Shown: positions 13,114 to 28,155 of the stretch, one piece after another
Numbering within the stretch: the stretch's first letter is position 1
Layout of the letters: the number at the start of each line of letters is the position of its first letter
Origin: Novosphingobium piscinae
GTDB lineage: Bacteria > Pseudomonadota > Alphaproteobacteria > Sphingomonadales > Sphingomonadaceae
Assembly: GCF_014230355.1 (NCBI RefSeq)
Contig: NZ_JACLAX010000016.1
Coordinates: 16,643-80,642, forward strand
Length of the DNA stretch: 64,000 nt
Direction: 5' to 3'
Position numbers and translations under genes: made by a program
The notes under the pieces: generated by a model
Told to the model about the DNA's origin: nothing
Seen by the model: only the letters and a program-made list of their open reading frames with translations
Database searches by the model: none

Positions 13114-14736
13114 TCAGCCCAGCAGGTCGGCCGCGAGGGCTTCCGCCACCTTGATCCCGTCGACCGCCGCCGAAAGGATCCCGCCGGCGTAGCCCGCGCC
13201 TTCCCCGGCGGGGTAGAGCCCGCGGGTGTTGAGGCTCTGCAGGTCCTGGCCGCGGGTGAAGCGCACCGGCGAGGAGGTGCGCGCCTCGACCCCGGTGAGG
13301 ATCACGTCGGGATGGTCATAGTCCTTGATCTGGCGGCCGAATACCGGCAGCGCCTCGCGGATCGCGGCAATCACGAAGTCGGGCAGGCACAGCGACAGGT
13401 CGGTCAGGGTCACCCCCGGCTGGTAGCTCGGCACGACTGCGCCGAAGTCGCCCGACGAGGGCCGCCCGGCAAGCAGATCGCCCACCTTCTGGCCCGGCGC
13501 GCGGTAGTTGCTGCCCCCGGCGACGAAGGCCGCGCTTTCCCACCTGCGCTGGAAGTCGATCCCGGCCAGCGGCCCGCCCGGATAGTCGCGCACCGGATCG
13601 ATATCGACCACCAGCCCCGAGTTGGCGTTGAACTCGGCCCGCGAGTACTGGCTCATCCCGTTGGTGACGACCCGGCCCTCCTCGCTGGTCGCGGCCACCA
13701 CGCGCCCGCCCGGGCACATGCAGAACGAATAGACCGTGCGCCCGTTGCTGGCGCGGTGGCTGAGCGCATAGGCCGCCGCTCCCAACACCTTGTTGCCCGC
13801 GTTAGGGCCATAGCGGGCGCGGTCGATCCAGCCCTGCGGATGCTCGATCCGGACCCCGATCGCGAAGGGCTTGGCCTCGGCATGGACCCCGCGATCGTAC
13901 AGCGCGTGGAACGTGTCGCGCGCCGAATGGCCCACCGCGCAGATCACATGGCGCGCCGCCAGGAAGGAGCCGTCCGACAGGTGCAACCCGGCCAGCCGGC
14001 GCCCGCCATCGGCCGCGGTCTCGATCGCGAAGTCCTCGACGCGGGTCTCGAAGCGGTATTCACCGCCCAGGCTCTCGATCGTCTCGCGGATCGACATGAC
14101 CATGGTGACCAGCCGGAACGTGCCGATATGCGGGTGTGCCTCGGTCAGGATGTCCTCGGGTGCGCCGGCCTTCACGAACTCGGTCAGGACCTTGCGCGAC
14201 AGGTGCCGCGGGTCCTTGATCCGGCTGTAGAGCTTGCCGTCCGAGAAGGTGCCTGCGCCACCCTCGCCGAACTGGACGTTGCTTTCCGGCTTCAGCTCGG
14301 AGCGGCGCCACAGCCCCCAGGTGTCCTTGGTCCGCTCGCGCACGGCCTTGCCGCGCTCGATGATGATCGGCCTGAGCCCCATCTGCGCCAGGATCAGCGC
14401 CGCCATTACCCCGCAGGGACCGGCCCCGATCACCACCGGCCGCTCGCCGGCATAGCCTTCGGGCGCGCGCACCGGAAACCGGTAGGAGGTATCGGGGGCG
14501 GGCCGGACATGGCTGTCGCCGGCATGCCGGGCGAGCACTGCCGCCTCGTCACGCACCACCAGGTCGAGCACGTAGACCAGCTTGATCGCGGTCTTCTTGC
14601 GCGCGTCGTTGCCGCGGCGGACCACGCTGAACCGCTCGAGCTGGCCGGGCGCCAGACCCAGGCGGGCAACGACCGCCGCCTCGAGCGCGGCGGGTTCGTG
14701 GTCAAGGGGCAGGGCGAGATCGGACAGCCGGATCAT
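13114..14736 (-). CDS. Uncharacterised FAD-dependent dehydrogenase (COG2509 family)
   Basis: 540 residues. An N-terminal alpha/beta extension (about 1-90, with RRGNDARKKTAIKLVYVLDL) precedes the dinucleotide-binding motif VVIGAGPCGVMAALILAQMG near residue 100. GEGGAGTFSDGKLYSRIKD near residue 160 and the C-terminal GEGAGYAGGILSAAVDGIK are hallmarks of COG2509 flavoproteins. The physiological substrate is not known. It may be co-transcribed with nothing: the upstream GNAT-like gene on the same strand is 57 bp away. Confidence 0.88.
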   Translation of the reverse strand: MIRLSDLALPLDHEPAALEAAVVARLGLAPGQLERFSVVRRGNDARKKTAIKLVYVLDLVVRDEAAVLARHAGDSHVRPAPDTSYRFPVRAPEGYAGERPVVIGAGPCGVMAALILAQMGLRPIIIERGKAVRERTKDTWGLWRRSELKPESNVQFGEGGAGTFSDGKLYSRIKDPRHLSRKVLTEFVKAGAPEDILTEAHPHIGTFRLVTMVMSIRETIESLGGEYRFETRVEDFAIETAADGGRRLAGLHLSDGSFLAARHVICAVGHSARDTFHALYDRGVHAEAKPFAIGVRIEHPQGWIDRARYGPNAGNKVLGAAAYALSHRASNGRTVYSFCMCPGGRVVAATSEEGRVVTNGMSQYSRAEFNANSGLVVDIDPVRDYPGGPLAGIDFQRRWESAAFVAGGSNYRAPGQKVGDLLAGRPSSGDFGAVVPSYQPGVTLTDLSLCLPDFVIAAIREALPVFGRQIKDYDHPDVILTGVEARTSSPVRFTRGQDLQSLNTRGLYPAGEGAGYAGGILSAAVDGIKVAEALAADLLG

Positions 14737-14793
14737 CGCGCTGCGCTAGCGCGGTTGCCGCGGGGAGGGAAGGGTGCCCGCAAGTCCGACCGT

Positions 14794-15465
14794 TCAGTCG
14801 AGCCCATCAAGCAGGGCTGTGAGGTCGAGGACGGGTGGTGGAGCCGCGGGAGCCAGTCTCACGAGGCGCGGCCGGCTGGTGCGCGACCACTGCCAGCGAC
14901 CAAGCCGGACAAAGCTGTGATGGGCCAGCACGGTGCCCCCCATCCGGCGGTGCGCGGTAAGCGCTGGCAGGTTGTAGTCGGCGATGCGGCTGAGCGAATG
15001 CGAGAAACCATGGCCCTCCATCCACGCGCCAACACCGGCCCAGAGCGCCGCGAAGCTTCGCCCCATCCGACGGCTCGGCTCGATCCACAGCCCGGTGTCC
15101 CAGCAGCACCGGGTCGGCAGCTGGAAGCGGACGGCCACTTCGTCCTCATGGTAGGATCCGGCCCCGAGCCAGACCACCCCGGTCAGCGCGCTGCGCGGCT
15201 CGAACACCCCCAGGCAGGTCAACCCGGCGGCGAAACGCCGCGCCTGCGTGGCCGGGTCGGCATCGACCGTGTGGCCCGCAAGCGCGGCAGGGTCGAGCAC
15301 CTCTACCCGGTAGCCGCGCGGCATCACCGGCAGGCTGGCGCGCGGCTGGGCGAGGATCGCGTAGCGGTGGAATCCGGCCAGCCGCGATGCGCGCGCCAGG
15401 CGTGCGGCCAGGTAGGACGAAGTGCCCAGTACACCCAGCATTTCGACGGTATGGCTCAGCGGCAT
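14794..15465 (-). CDS. Putative GNAT-superfamily acyltransferase
   Basis: 223 residues. The central part has the layout of a GNAT/FemAB-type fold. CLGVFEPRSALTGVVWLG and EDEVAVRFQLPTRCCWDT resemble core strands, and WIEPSRRMGRSFAALWAGVG resembles the acetyl-CoA helix (R-x-x-G/A-like), followed by SLSRIADYNLPALTAHRRM. No signal peptide. Substrate unknown. It reads in the same direction as the COG2509 gene and may form a transcription unit with it. Confidence 0.6.
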   Translation of the reverse strand: MPLSHTVEMLGVLGTSSYLAARLARASRLAGFHRYAILAQPRASLPVMPRGYRVEVLDPAALAGHTVDADPATQARRFAAGLTCLGVFEPRSALTGVVWLGAGSYHEDEVAVRFQLPTRCCWDTGLWIEPSRRMGRSFAALWAGVGAWMEGHGFSHSLSRIADYNLPALTAHRRMGGTVLAHHSFVRLGRWQWSRTSRPRLVRLAPAAPPPVLDLTALLDGLD

Positions 15466-15512
15466 GGCGGCCGGCTTAAGGCAGCTTCCCTAAGGAAGCG
15501 CAAAGCTGCGGT

Positions 15513-16208
15513 TCAGGCGCAGCCCTCCACCAGCCATAGCGCCGGCGGCCGCCCGAGATGGATCAGCGCGACCCGCCGCTGGCCGTCGATCTCGAAGCGC
15601 AGGCCCGGGGTCATGGTTCCATCGTCCGGCGAGGTCAGGGTCCCGGCCGGGGGGGCGTCATACTTGTGCGGCTCGGCCTCGAGTTGGGGATAGGCGGCGC
15701 GAACCGCGGTGGCGCTGCTGCCCGGGCCGACCCCGCCGGGCAGGCGTTGCCCCGAACCCGGACCGAAGGTCACCCGCTCCAGCCGGCCGGCGATGACGAT
15801 CGCATAGCTGTCCGGAACCTGCGCCGACCGGTAGATCGTGCAGCCGTCCGCGGGCTGGCCATCGCCCGGCTCTGCCGTGGCCTGCCAGCTGCTGCCAGCC
15901 GGGATCGGGGCGCCGAAGCGCAGCCCGGCCAGAGCCGGCAGGCCGGCGGCGATCCGTTCGGCCGAAGGGGCTCGAGGCAGTGCGGCCGCCGCCACCGGGC
16001 CTGGCACCACTAACGCTGCGGCGGTTGTGCTCGGCGGGCCTGCCGGCGCGGTGCGTTCGGGCGCCTCGCCGCAGGCGCCAGGCAGGACCAGCGACGCGGC
16101 GAGCAACCAGCGGCGGCTGGCCGCAACGCCCGCCCGCAGCGGGCAGGAGCGGTTCAATCGAACGGGGCGGACCTTGCGGCCCGTCCCCGTGATCGCTGCC
16201 AGCGGCAC
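15513..16208 (-). CDS. Putative lipoprotein, unrecognised
   Basis: 231 residues starting only 5 bp behind the gltD stop, so probably on the glt transcript. After a basic N-terminal stretch, [17 protein letters not shown] (near residues 32-48) looks like a lipoprotein signal with the cleavage cysteine in LPGAC. The mature part has a low-complexity Ala/Pro linker, then a globular domain with [19 protein letters not shown] and [18 protein letters not shown], ending in GCA. An internal start nearer the signal peptide is possible. I do not recognise a family. Confidence 0.65.
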   Translation of the reverse strand: MPLAAITGTGRKVRPVRLNRSCPLRAGVAASRRWLLAASLVLPGACGEAPERTAPAGPPSTTAAALVVPGPVAAAALPRAPSAERIAAGLPALAGLRFGAPIPAGSSWQATAEPGDGQPADGCTIYRSAQVPDSYAIVIAGRLERVTFGPGSGQRLPGGVGPGSSATAVRAAYPQLEAEPHKYDAPPAGTLTSPDDGTMTPGLRFEIDGQRRVALIHLGRPPALWLVEGCA

Positions 16209-16213
16209 GCGCC

Positions 16214-17647
<1,434 letters not shown>

Positions 17648-17664
17648 GATTAGCTTACCCTAAC

Positions 17665-22320
<4,656 letters not shown>

Positions 22321-22375
22321 CGATTTTCCTATCCTGTGCGCCGGACGCCCCCCATCGGCGCCGGTTCCTTGGCGA

Positions 22376-22404
22376 GTATTAAAACACGACTCACCTGGCC
22401 GCAA
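22376..22404 (-). promoter_or_regulatory. Probable gltB-gltD promoter
   Basis: On the minus strand TTGCGG (22404-22399) is followed after 17 nt by TAATAC (22381-22376), giving a leader of about 50 nt before the gltB ATG. The rest of the 270-bp gap (22405-22590) is GC-rich with a small CGCGAATTCGCG palindrome near 22490 and no gene. Confidence 0.6.
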
Positions 22405-22590
22405 AATGCGGAGATGTGTCGCAGATTGCGCCCATGACGACAGGATCGTGATTTTGCAACCGCGAACCGCGCGGTCGCGTGTCCCCCGTCGCGAATTCGC
22501 GGGGGCCAGACGGCATTTCGGGCCGGACGGTGCTGGAGGCCGGACGCGGCGTCGGGGCAGCGCGGGAGGGCCGCGCGCGGGCCCCGGGGG

Positions 22591-24021
22591 TCAGGCGGCG
22601 CCGCTCATCCGCTGCAGTGCGGCAAGGGCATGGCGCAAGGCGTCCTCGGTCACCTCGGCCGGGGATCCGGCAGGCGCCGCGGCCGCCAGGCCCTCCGCCG
22701 GGCGCGAGCTGGGCTTGATGTCGAGCAGCGAGGCGAAGCGGTCCTCGCGCTCGGCAGCGCGACCGCCGCGGTCGACTGCCCCTTCTGGCTGCGCCACGGG
22801 CTCGGCTGGCGTCGACGCGGGCGCGGTGGCGGCGAGGCTCAGCCCGCGCGGGGCGAGCGGCGAGGCGGGCGCCGGTACCTGGTCCGGCTCCTCGGCCGAA
22901 TCGAACCATTCGATCTGCCCGCCGGGCCGCCCAGGCCGGAGCATGGCCGGCATGTCGAACGGCCGGCCACGCGGAAGTTCGACCGGATGGGGATCGGCAA
23001 ACGGAGCGACCGTCGCGGGGGGCGGTTCCGTTGCGGGCATCGCGGCGGCAGCGGCCAGCATCGCCCCTTCCGCCATCGTATCCGGGGCCGCAGCGGGAGC
23101 CGGCGACTCGGGCATCGCGGCGACCTCGCGGTCGCGGCGATCGGCCAGGGCCAGGGCGAAGCGTTCGACCAGCTCGACCACGCCGAGCGCCTCGAGCGGC
23201 GCGGCGCGCAACACCTGCGCGGCCGTGCCGGCGCGCGGGACCAGCCGCCGCGACGGAACCTCCGGGGCATTGGCCTGCCCGGCTGTGGCCGGGCCTGGGT
23301 CCGGGGCAGCCGGGGGGACGGTCTGCGGCAGGGTGATGGCGGTCTGCGCGTCAACCGCGGGCGGCGCTGCCGGGGCGTCCGCCGCCGGGGTGTCGGATAG
23401 CACGGCGGCGGCCGGTTCAAGCGGCGCGATCAGCGGATCGACCGCCTCTAGCTCGCCGAGGTTGAGGATCGCCGGAGTGGGGATGACCAGCGGCATCGGC
23501 GCGGCGAAGGGGTCGCTGGCCTCGTTCGCGGCGAGCCCGGGGCCGAAGCCGCGGCGGCGCGCCGGCTGGGCCTCGCGGGCGGCGTCGAGCCGCGCCAGAT
23601 CGTCGTTGTCCTCGGCCAGCGCGTCGAGTCCGAAGGGGAGCGGGGCGGTGCGCGGCGCAGCCTTGGGCGCGGCGCGCTGCGCCGACCTGGCGAGCGGGCG
23701 GCCGCGGGCCGGGCGCCGCGCGACGAGGCGGGCGAGGATGAACCCGGTCAGCGCGCCCAGTCCGGCGAACAGGACGGCCACCAGCAGCCGCGCGGTGAAG
23801 CCCAGCGGCGGGGCGGCGGCGGGAACCACGAGGTCAAGCTGCAGCCAGTGCACCCCGGCCTCGAGCACCTCGGCGCGCAGCGCCATGCTGCCCATGCCGA
23901 ACAGGGCCGCGAACCACACTGCGATGGCGGCGGGGAACAGCGGGTGGCTGCTGATCGGGGCGCTTGCCCCCGTTCTTGCCCCTGTCCTTGCCCTAGCCTG
24001 TTGCGTCATCTGCGAAGCCAT
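22591..24021 (-). CDS. Two-TM, Ala/Pro-rich low-complexity protein, unrecognised
   Basis: 476 residues from ATG 24021 (MASQMTQQARARTG). Two hydrophobic segments lie near residues 30-47 (AAIAVWFAALFGMGSMAL) and 75-97 (RLLVAVLFAGLGALTGFILA). A long acidic, Ala/Pro-rich region follows with few ordered stretches, notably LRAAPLEALGVVELVERFAL, which looks like a short helical domain, and a C-terminal DALRHALAALQRM. It may be anchored with a long cytoplasmic tail. No family recognised. An in-frame ATG 12 codons upstream is possible. Confidence 0.65.
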   Translation of the reverse strand: MASQMTQQARARTGARTGASAPISSHPLFPAAIAVWFAALFGMGSMALRAEVLEAGVHWLQLDLVVPAAAPPLGFTARLLVAVLFAGLGALTGFILARLVARRPARGRPLARSAQRAAPKAAPRTAPLPFGLDALAEDNDDLARLDAAREAQPARRRGFGPGLAANEASDPFAAPMPLVIPTPAILNLGELEAVDPLIAPLEPAAAVLSDTPAADAPAAPPAVDAQTAITLPQTVPPAAPDPGPATAGQANAPEVPSRRLVPRAGTAAQVLRAAPLEALGVVELVERFALALADRRDREVAAMPESPAPAAAPDTMAEGAMLAAAAAMPATEPPPATVAPFADPHPVELPRGRPFDMPAMLRPGRPGGQIEWFDSAEEPDQVPAPASPLAPRGLSLAATAPASTPAEPVAQPEGAVDRGGRAAEREDRFASLLDIKPSSRPAEGLAAAAPAGSPAEVTEDALRHALAALQRMSGAA

Positions 24022-24043
24022 TGTCCCACGGTTCGGGCGCACA

Positions 24044-25285
24044 TCACGCCGCAACAAGGCGGTGGCGCCGATTCCTTGCGTCTAGCACGGTTTGGTAAAC
24101 GGCTTGATAACGACTGACGTTGCTGGCCCAGTCGTGCCGCGCGCGGACATGGTCGCGGCCGTTGATCCGCAGGCGGTCCCATTCGCCGCGCCGGTCGGCC
24201 AGATCGGCCAGGGCGGCGGCACAGGCGGCGGCGCTGTCGGGGCTGAACAGCATCCCGTTGACCCCGTCGGCGATCAGTTCACGGTGGCCCCCGACCGCCG
24301 AGGCGGCGACAATCTTGCCCTGAGCCATGGCCTCGAGCGGCTTGAGCGGGGTGACCAGCTCGGTCAGCCGGCTGGCCTTGCGGGGATAGGCCATGATGTC
24401 CATCAGGCCATACCACCGCTCGACCTCGCGGTGCGGCACGCGGCCGGTGAAATGGATCGCCCCGGCGGCGGGCGAGGCGGCCGCCCGGGCGCGCAGCGCG
24501 CTGTCCATCGGTCCGCCGCCGACCAGCAGCAGCCGCGCGCCGGGATGGTGCGCGATCAGGGCGGGCATGGCCTCGATCAGCACGTCCAGCCCCTCGTAGT
24601 CGTAGAAGCTGCCGATGAAGCCCACCACCGGCCCGTCGGCCGCGGTCCCGGTCAGGCCCAGCTCGGCCGCCAGCGCGGCGTCGCGTGGCGCCGGGGTGCC
24701 GAACAGCGCCAGATCCACCCCGTTGGGGGACAGCGTGATGCGGGATCCGGGCACCCCGCGCGCGATCAGGTCGTCGCGCAGGCCCTGGCAGATCGTCACC
24801 ACCGCATCGGCCCCGGCGACCACCCGGTTCTCGAGGCTGCGGGTCAGCCGGTACTTGAGCGAACCGGCGCGGCTGGTGCCGTTGCCGACCGCGGCATCCT
24901 CCCAGAACGCGCGGATCTCGTAGACCACCGGCAGGTCGAGGTTGCGCCCGGCGCGCAGTGCGGCGAGGCCGCACAGCGCCGGGGAATGGGCATGGAGCAC
25001 GTCGGGCAGCCAGTCGCGCCCCAGCGCCTCGATCGCGCGGGCCAGCTGCGCGATCTCGCGCCACTCGCGCAGCCCGGCCGGTCCGCCCGGCAGCCCGGGG
25101 GTGCGGTGGAACAGCAGCCCGTCCTCGTCGTGGAGCGGCGCCTCGGCCGCGCCCTGGCGCAGCCCGGTGATGCCCCGCACCTCGATCCCGGCCGCTTGCT
25201 GGGCCTTCATGATCGCGCGGGTGCGGAAGGTGTAGCCGCTGTGCAGCGGCAGCGAATGATCCAGGATGTGCAGGACGCGAAGCAT
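24044..25285 (-). CDS. GT4 glycosyltransferase, exosortase-A (PEP-CTERM/EpsH) system type
   Basis: 413 residues with a GT-B fold. The N-terminus LRVLHILDHSLPLHSGYTFR (residues 2-21) is characteristic of the exosortase-associated GT4 subgroup. The C-terminal nucleotide-sugar domain has GFIGSFYDYEGLDVLIEA, LLLVGGGPM and, near residue 320, LVTPLKPLEAMAQGKIV with the donor-binding glutamate. Related enzymes build the exopolysaccharide made with EpsH/exosortase-A clusters. It is divergent from the ligase gene 0.3 kb away, but the exosortase itself is not in the window. Confidence 0.85.
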   Translation of the reverse strand: MLRVLHILDHSLPLHSGYTFRTRAIMKAQQAAGIEVRGITGLRQGAAEAPLHDEDGLLFHRTPGLPGGPAGLREWREIAQLARAIEALGRDWLPDVLHAHSPALCGLAALRAGRNLDLPVVYEIRAFWEDAAVGNGTSRAGSLKYRLTRSLENRVVAGADAVVTICQGLRDDLIARGVPGSRITLSPNGVDLALFGTPAPRDAALAAELGLTGTAADGPVVGFIGSFYDYEGLDVLIEAMPALIAHHPGARLLLVGGGPMDSALRARAAASPAAGAIHFTGRVPHREVERWYGLMDIMAYPRKASRLTELVTPLKPLEAMAQGKIVAASAVGGHRELIADGVNGMLFSPDSAAACAAALADLADRRGEWDRLRINGRDHVRARHDWASNVSRYQAVYQTVLDARNRRHRLVAA

Positions 25286-25350
25286 GCCCCGGGTGCTAGC
25301 CGCTAAGGCTTAACGCGCCGTCAACCGCGCGCGTGTAGGGCCGTCCGGGC

Positions 25351-25575
25351 ATGGTTGACATCTTCTCGCTCGCGCTGACCCACGCGCTGCTGGCGCTGGC
25401 CGCCTGGCGCCTGCTGTTGCGTGACGATCTCGACCGCGATCCCGTTCCCGCGCCGCCTCCCGCGCCCGCGCCCGCGCCCGCACTCGGCCTCCCGGCCGAG
25501 CCCGCGACGCCCCCTGCCGGGACTGATCCTCGTCCGGTCCGGCGCCTGATCGCGGAGCCGCGCGACCATGCTTGA
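25351..25575 (+). CDS. Small Pro/Ala-rich membrane-anchored protein, unrecognised
   Basis: 74 residues from ATG 25351. MVDIFSLALTHALLALAAWR gives one membrane segment, followed by DDLDRDPVPAPPPAPAPAPA, a proline-rich linker, and a basic tail RPVRRLIAEPRDHA. Its stop overlaps the ligase ATG by 8 bp, which favours a real, coupled gene. The Pro/Ala-rich composition in a GC-rich genome leaves some doubt. No family recognised. Confidence 0.5.
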   Translation: MVDIFSLALTHALLALAAWRLLLRDDLDRDPVPAPPPAPAPAPALGLPAEPATPPAGTDPRPVRRLIAEPRDHA

Positions 25576-26962
25576 TCTCGCGCTCGCCGGCTTCTTCTTC
25601 GCGCTGCTGGCGCTGGGGCTGCGTCGGCCGTTCGTCTGGGTTCTGGCCTACCTCTACGTCGATGTGCTGATGCCGCAGAAGATCTCGTACTTCCTGCTGG
25701 CCTCGCTGCCGGTCTCGCTGATCGTGTTCGTTCTGGCTTTCGGCGGGTGGCTGGTGCTGGACGACAAGACCGGCGGCCGCCTGTCATGGCGCCAGGGGCT
25801 GATCCTGTTCCTGCTGCTCTATTGCGGGGCGACCACGCTGTCGGCCGATTTTCCCGAAGCGGCGGCGGAAAAGTGGGCCTGGGTCTGGAAGACGCTGGTC
25901 TTCGCGCTGTTCCTCCCGCTGGTCCTGCGCACCCGGCTGAGGATCGAGGCGGCAGTGCTGTTCCTGGTCCTCTCGGCCGGGACGATCGTGATCAACGGCG
26001 GGATCAAGACGCTCGCCGGCGGCGGCGGCTATGGCGAACTGCGCACGCTCGTCTCGGACAATGCCGGGCTGTATGAGGGCAGCACCCTGTCGACCGTGGC
26101 GATCGCGATCATCCCGCTGATCGCCTGGCTGGCCCGCCACGGCACGGTGTTCCCGCCGAGCCGGCTGGTCACCCTGTTCGCCGTGGCGCTGGGCTTCGCC
26201 TGCTGCCTGATCCCGATCGGCACGCAGACCCGCACCGGGCTGATCTGCCTGGTGCTGCTGGCCGTGCTGGCACTGCGCTCGGTCAAGCGGCGCATGCTCT
26301 ACCTGGCCCTGATGGCCACGGCGGCGCTGGCCGCCTTGCCCTTCCTGCCCGAGAGCTACACCGCGCGGATGAGCACGATCGAGAACCACGCATCCGACCA
26401 GTCCGCCTCGACCCGGGTCGCGGTGTGGAAGTGGACGCTGGGCTATGTCCAGGATCACCCGTTCGGCGGCGGCTTCGATTCCTACCGCGGCAACCGGGTC
26501 ACTGTGGTGATGCGCGATGTCTCGACCAGTGGTAACCAGACCTCGATCAGCGAGCGCGTCGCCGAGGACAAGGCGCGCGCGTTCCACTCGGCCTATTTCG
26601 AGATGCTGGGTGAACAGGGCTGGCCCGGCCTCGCGGTCTGGCTGGTGCTGCAGCTGTCCGGGCTGGTCGAGCTCGAGCTGGTCCGCCGCCGCCTGCGCCG
26701 CAGCACCGATCCCGCGGACCTGCGCGACCGCGCGCTGGCCCAGGCGCTGCAGTCTGGTCACTGCGTCTACCTGTTCGGCGCCCTGTTCATCGGCATCGCG
26801 TTCCAGCCCTTCGTCTTCATGCTGATCGGCCTGCAGATCGCACTGTGCGGGCAGGTCAAGCGCCGCCATGCCGCGACCGTCGCAACTGTCGCGCCCCGAC
26901 CGCGCTGGCGCCGGCCGCTGCTGCGGCTGCCGGTCCGGCGGCCGCGCGCGGTGTGGCCGTGA
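25568..26962 (+). CDS. O-antigen-ligase-like protein, putative exosortase-A-associated O-glycosylation ligase
   Basis: 464 residues with about ten membrane helices. The N-terminal part (LRRPFVWVLAYLYVDVLMPQ and following) matches the domain specific to exosortase-linked ligases. The Wzy/WaaL core has the large periplasmic loop with FGGGFDSYRG and the conserved AFHSAYFEMLGEQGWPGL near residue 340. The C-terminus is a basic tail. Ligases of this type are proposed to transfer glycan to lipid or protein acceptors; the acceptor here is unknown. The downstream acyltransferase overlaps it by GTGA. Confidence 0.85.
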   Translation: MLDLALAGFFFALLALGLRRPFVWVLAYLYVDVLMPQKISYFLLASLPVSLIVFVLAFGGWLVLDDKTGGRLSWRQGLILFLLLYCGATTLSADFPEAAAEKWAWVWKTLVFALFLPLVLRTRLRIEAAVLFLVLSAGTIVINGGIKTLAGGGGYGELRTLVSDNAGLYEGSTLSTVAIAIIPLIAWLARHGTVFPPSRLVTLFAVALGFACCLIPIGTQTRTGLICLVLLAVLALRSVKRRMLYLALMATAALAALPFLPESYTARMSTIENHASDQSASTRVAVWKWTLGYVQDHPFGGGFDSYRGNRVTVVMRDVSTSGNQTSISERVAEDKARAFHSAYFEMLGEQGWPGLAVWLVLQLSGLVELELVRRRLRRSTDPADLRDRALAQALQSGHCVYLFGALFIGIAFQPFVFMLIGLQIALCGQVKRRHAATVATVAPRPRWRRPLLRLPVRRPRAVWP

Positions 26963-28062
26963 CCGCCGCCGCCCCCCGGCCGACCCCGCGGCTCGAGGCG
27001 CTGACCGGCCTGCGCGGCCTGGCGGCCTGGTACGTGGTGTTCTACCATCTGCGCCTGTCGCTGACCGGGCTGCTGCCGGCACCGGCGATCGCCGCCCTGG
27101 CCAAGGGCTATCTCGCGGTCGACCTGTTCTTCATGCTTTCGGGCTTCGTGCTCTGGCTCAGCTATGCCCCCGCGCTGGCCGCCCCGACCACGGACAGCGT
27201 CGTCCGCTTCTGGTGGCGCCGGATGGCGCGGATCTGGCCGCTCCACGCGGTGGTGCTGGCGGGCTTCGTCGGCCTGGCCGCCGTGCTCGCGCTGACCGGG
27301 CGTGACACGGCCGGCTATCCGCCGGCCGAGTTGCCCTTGCACCTCTTGCTGGTGCAGAACTGGGGCTTCACCCCCGACCTTGCGTGGAATCACCCGGCCT
27401 GGTCGATCAGCGCCGAGATGGCCGCCTATCTGCTGTTCCCGCTGCTCGCCTGGTGCGGGCGGGGCGCCTGGCCCGTCGGACGGGTGCTGCTGCTCGCGGC
27501 GCTGCTGCTTGGCGGCCTGCATGCCCTGTTTGCAGCGCACGGGGCCGATCGGCTGGGCGCCGCGATCCCCACGCTCGGTCTGCCGCGCTGCCTGCTGGAG
27601 TTCACGCTCGGCACGCTGCTCGCCCGGCTATGGTTGGGCTGGCACGATCATCCCTGCGCTGCCCGGCGCGCCGGGCAGCTGGCGGCGGGCGCCGGGCTGA
27701 CCGGCCTGGCCGGCTGGGCGCTGGCGCTGCCTGAGACCGCCTGGGTGCCGCTGGCCTTCGCCCAGGCGCTGCTGGCCCTCGCGCTCGATCGCGGCCGCCT
27801 GGCGCGCGGACTGGCGCACGGCCCGCTGCACTGGCTGGGCGAGGTCAGCTATTCGACCTACCTGTGCCATTTTGGGCTGTTCATCGGCTTCAAGCTGCTG
27901 TGGGTCGACGCGACGCTCCAGCTCGACGCGGTGCGGCTGGCCGGCTTCGTCGGCCTGTTGCTCGGCGTCTCGGCGCTGGGTCACCGCCTGGTCGAGCTCC
28001 CCGCCCAGCGCGCGCTGACCAGGCTGGCGCCAGCCCGGCGCCTGCGCCCCGGGGCGGCCTAG
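26959..28062 (+). CDS. Acyltransferase-3 (OafA/YrhL) family O-acyltransferase
   Basis: 367 residues from GTG 26959, which overlaps the ligase stop (GTGA). The frame is open further upstream but has no better start. The family signature is at the N-terminus: LEALTGLRGLAAWYVVFYHL with the catalytic histidine, then YLAVDLFFMLSGFVLWLSY and WWRRMARIWPLHAVVL. About ten membrane helices follow, with WSISAEMAAYLLFPLLAW in the middle. It probably acetylates or otherwise acylates the polysaccharide handled by the upstream ligase (inference from coupling). Confidence 0.88.
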   Translation: MTAAAPRPTPRLEALTGLRGLAAWYVVFYHLRLSLTGLLPAPAIAALAKGYLAVDLFFMLSGFVLWLSYAPALAAPTTDSVVRFWWRRMARIWPLHAVVLAGFVGLAAVLALTGRDTAGYPPAELPLHLLLVQNWGFTPDLAWNHPAWSISAEMAAYLLFPLLAWCGRGAWPVGRVLLLAALLLGGLHALFAAHGADRLGAAIPTLGLPRCLLEFTLGTLLARLWLGWHDHPCAARRAGQLAAGAGLTGLAGWALALPETAWVPLAFAQALLALALDRGRLARGLAHGPLHWLGEVSYSTYLCHFGLFIGFKLLWVDATLQLDAVRLAGFVGLLLGVSALGHRLVELPAQRALTRLAPARRLRPGAA

Positions 28063-28155
28063 ACCCCGTTTTCACCTGAGCGGACACAGTGGCTGGTGCC
28101 GCTTCCACGGCAGTGAAGGCGGGGCCAGCCGGCGGTCACCGCTGGACTGCCGTGC

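Noticed and set aside
13312..15693. A 793-codon plus-strand frame opposite the COG2509 and GNAT-like genes
   Set aside because: It spans two genes and the gap between them, with low-complexity composition and no recognisable family.
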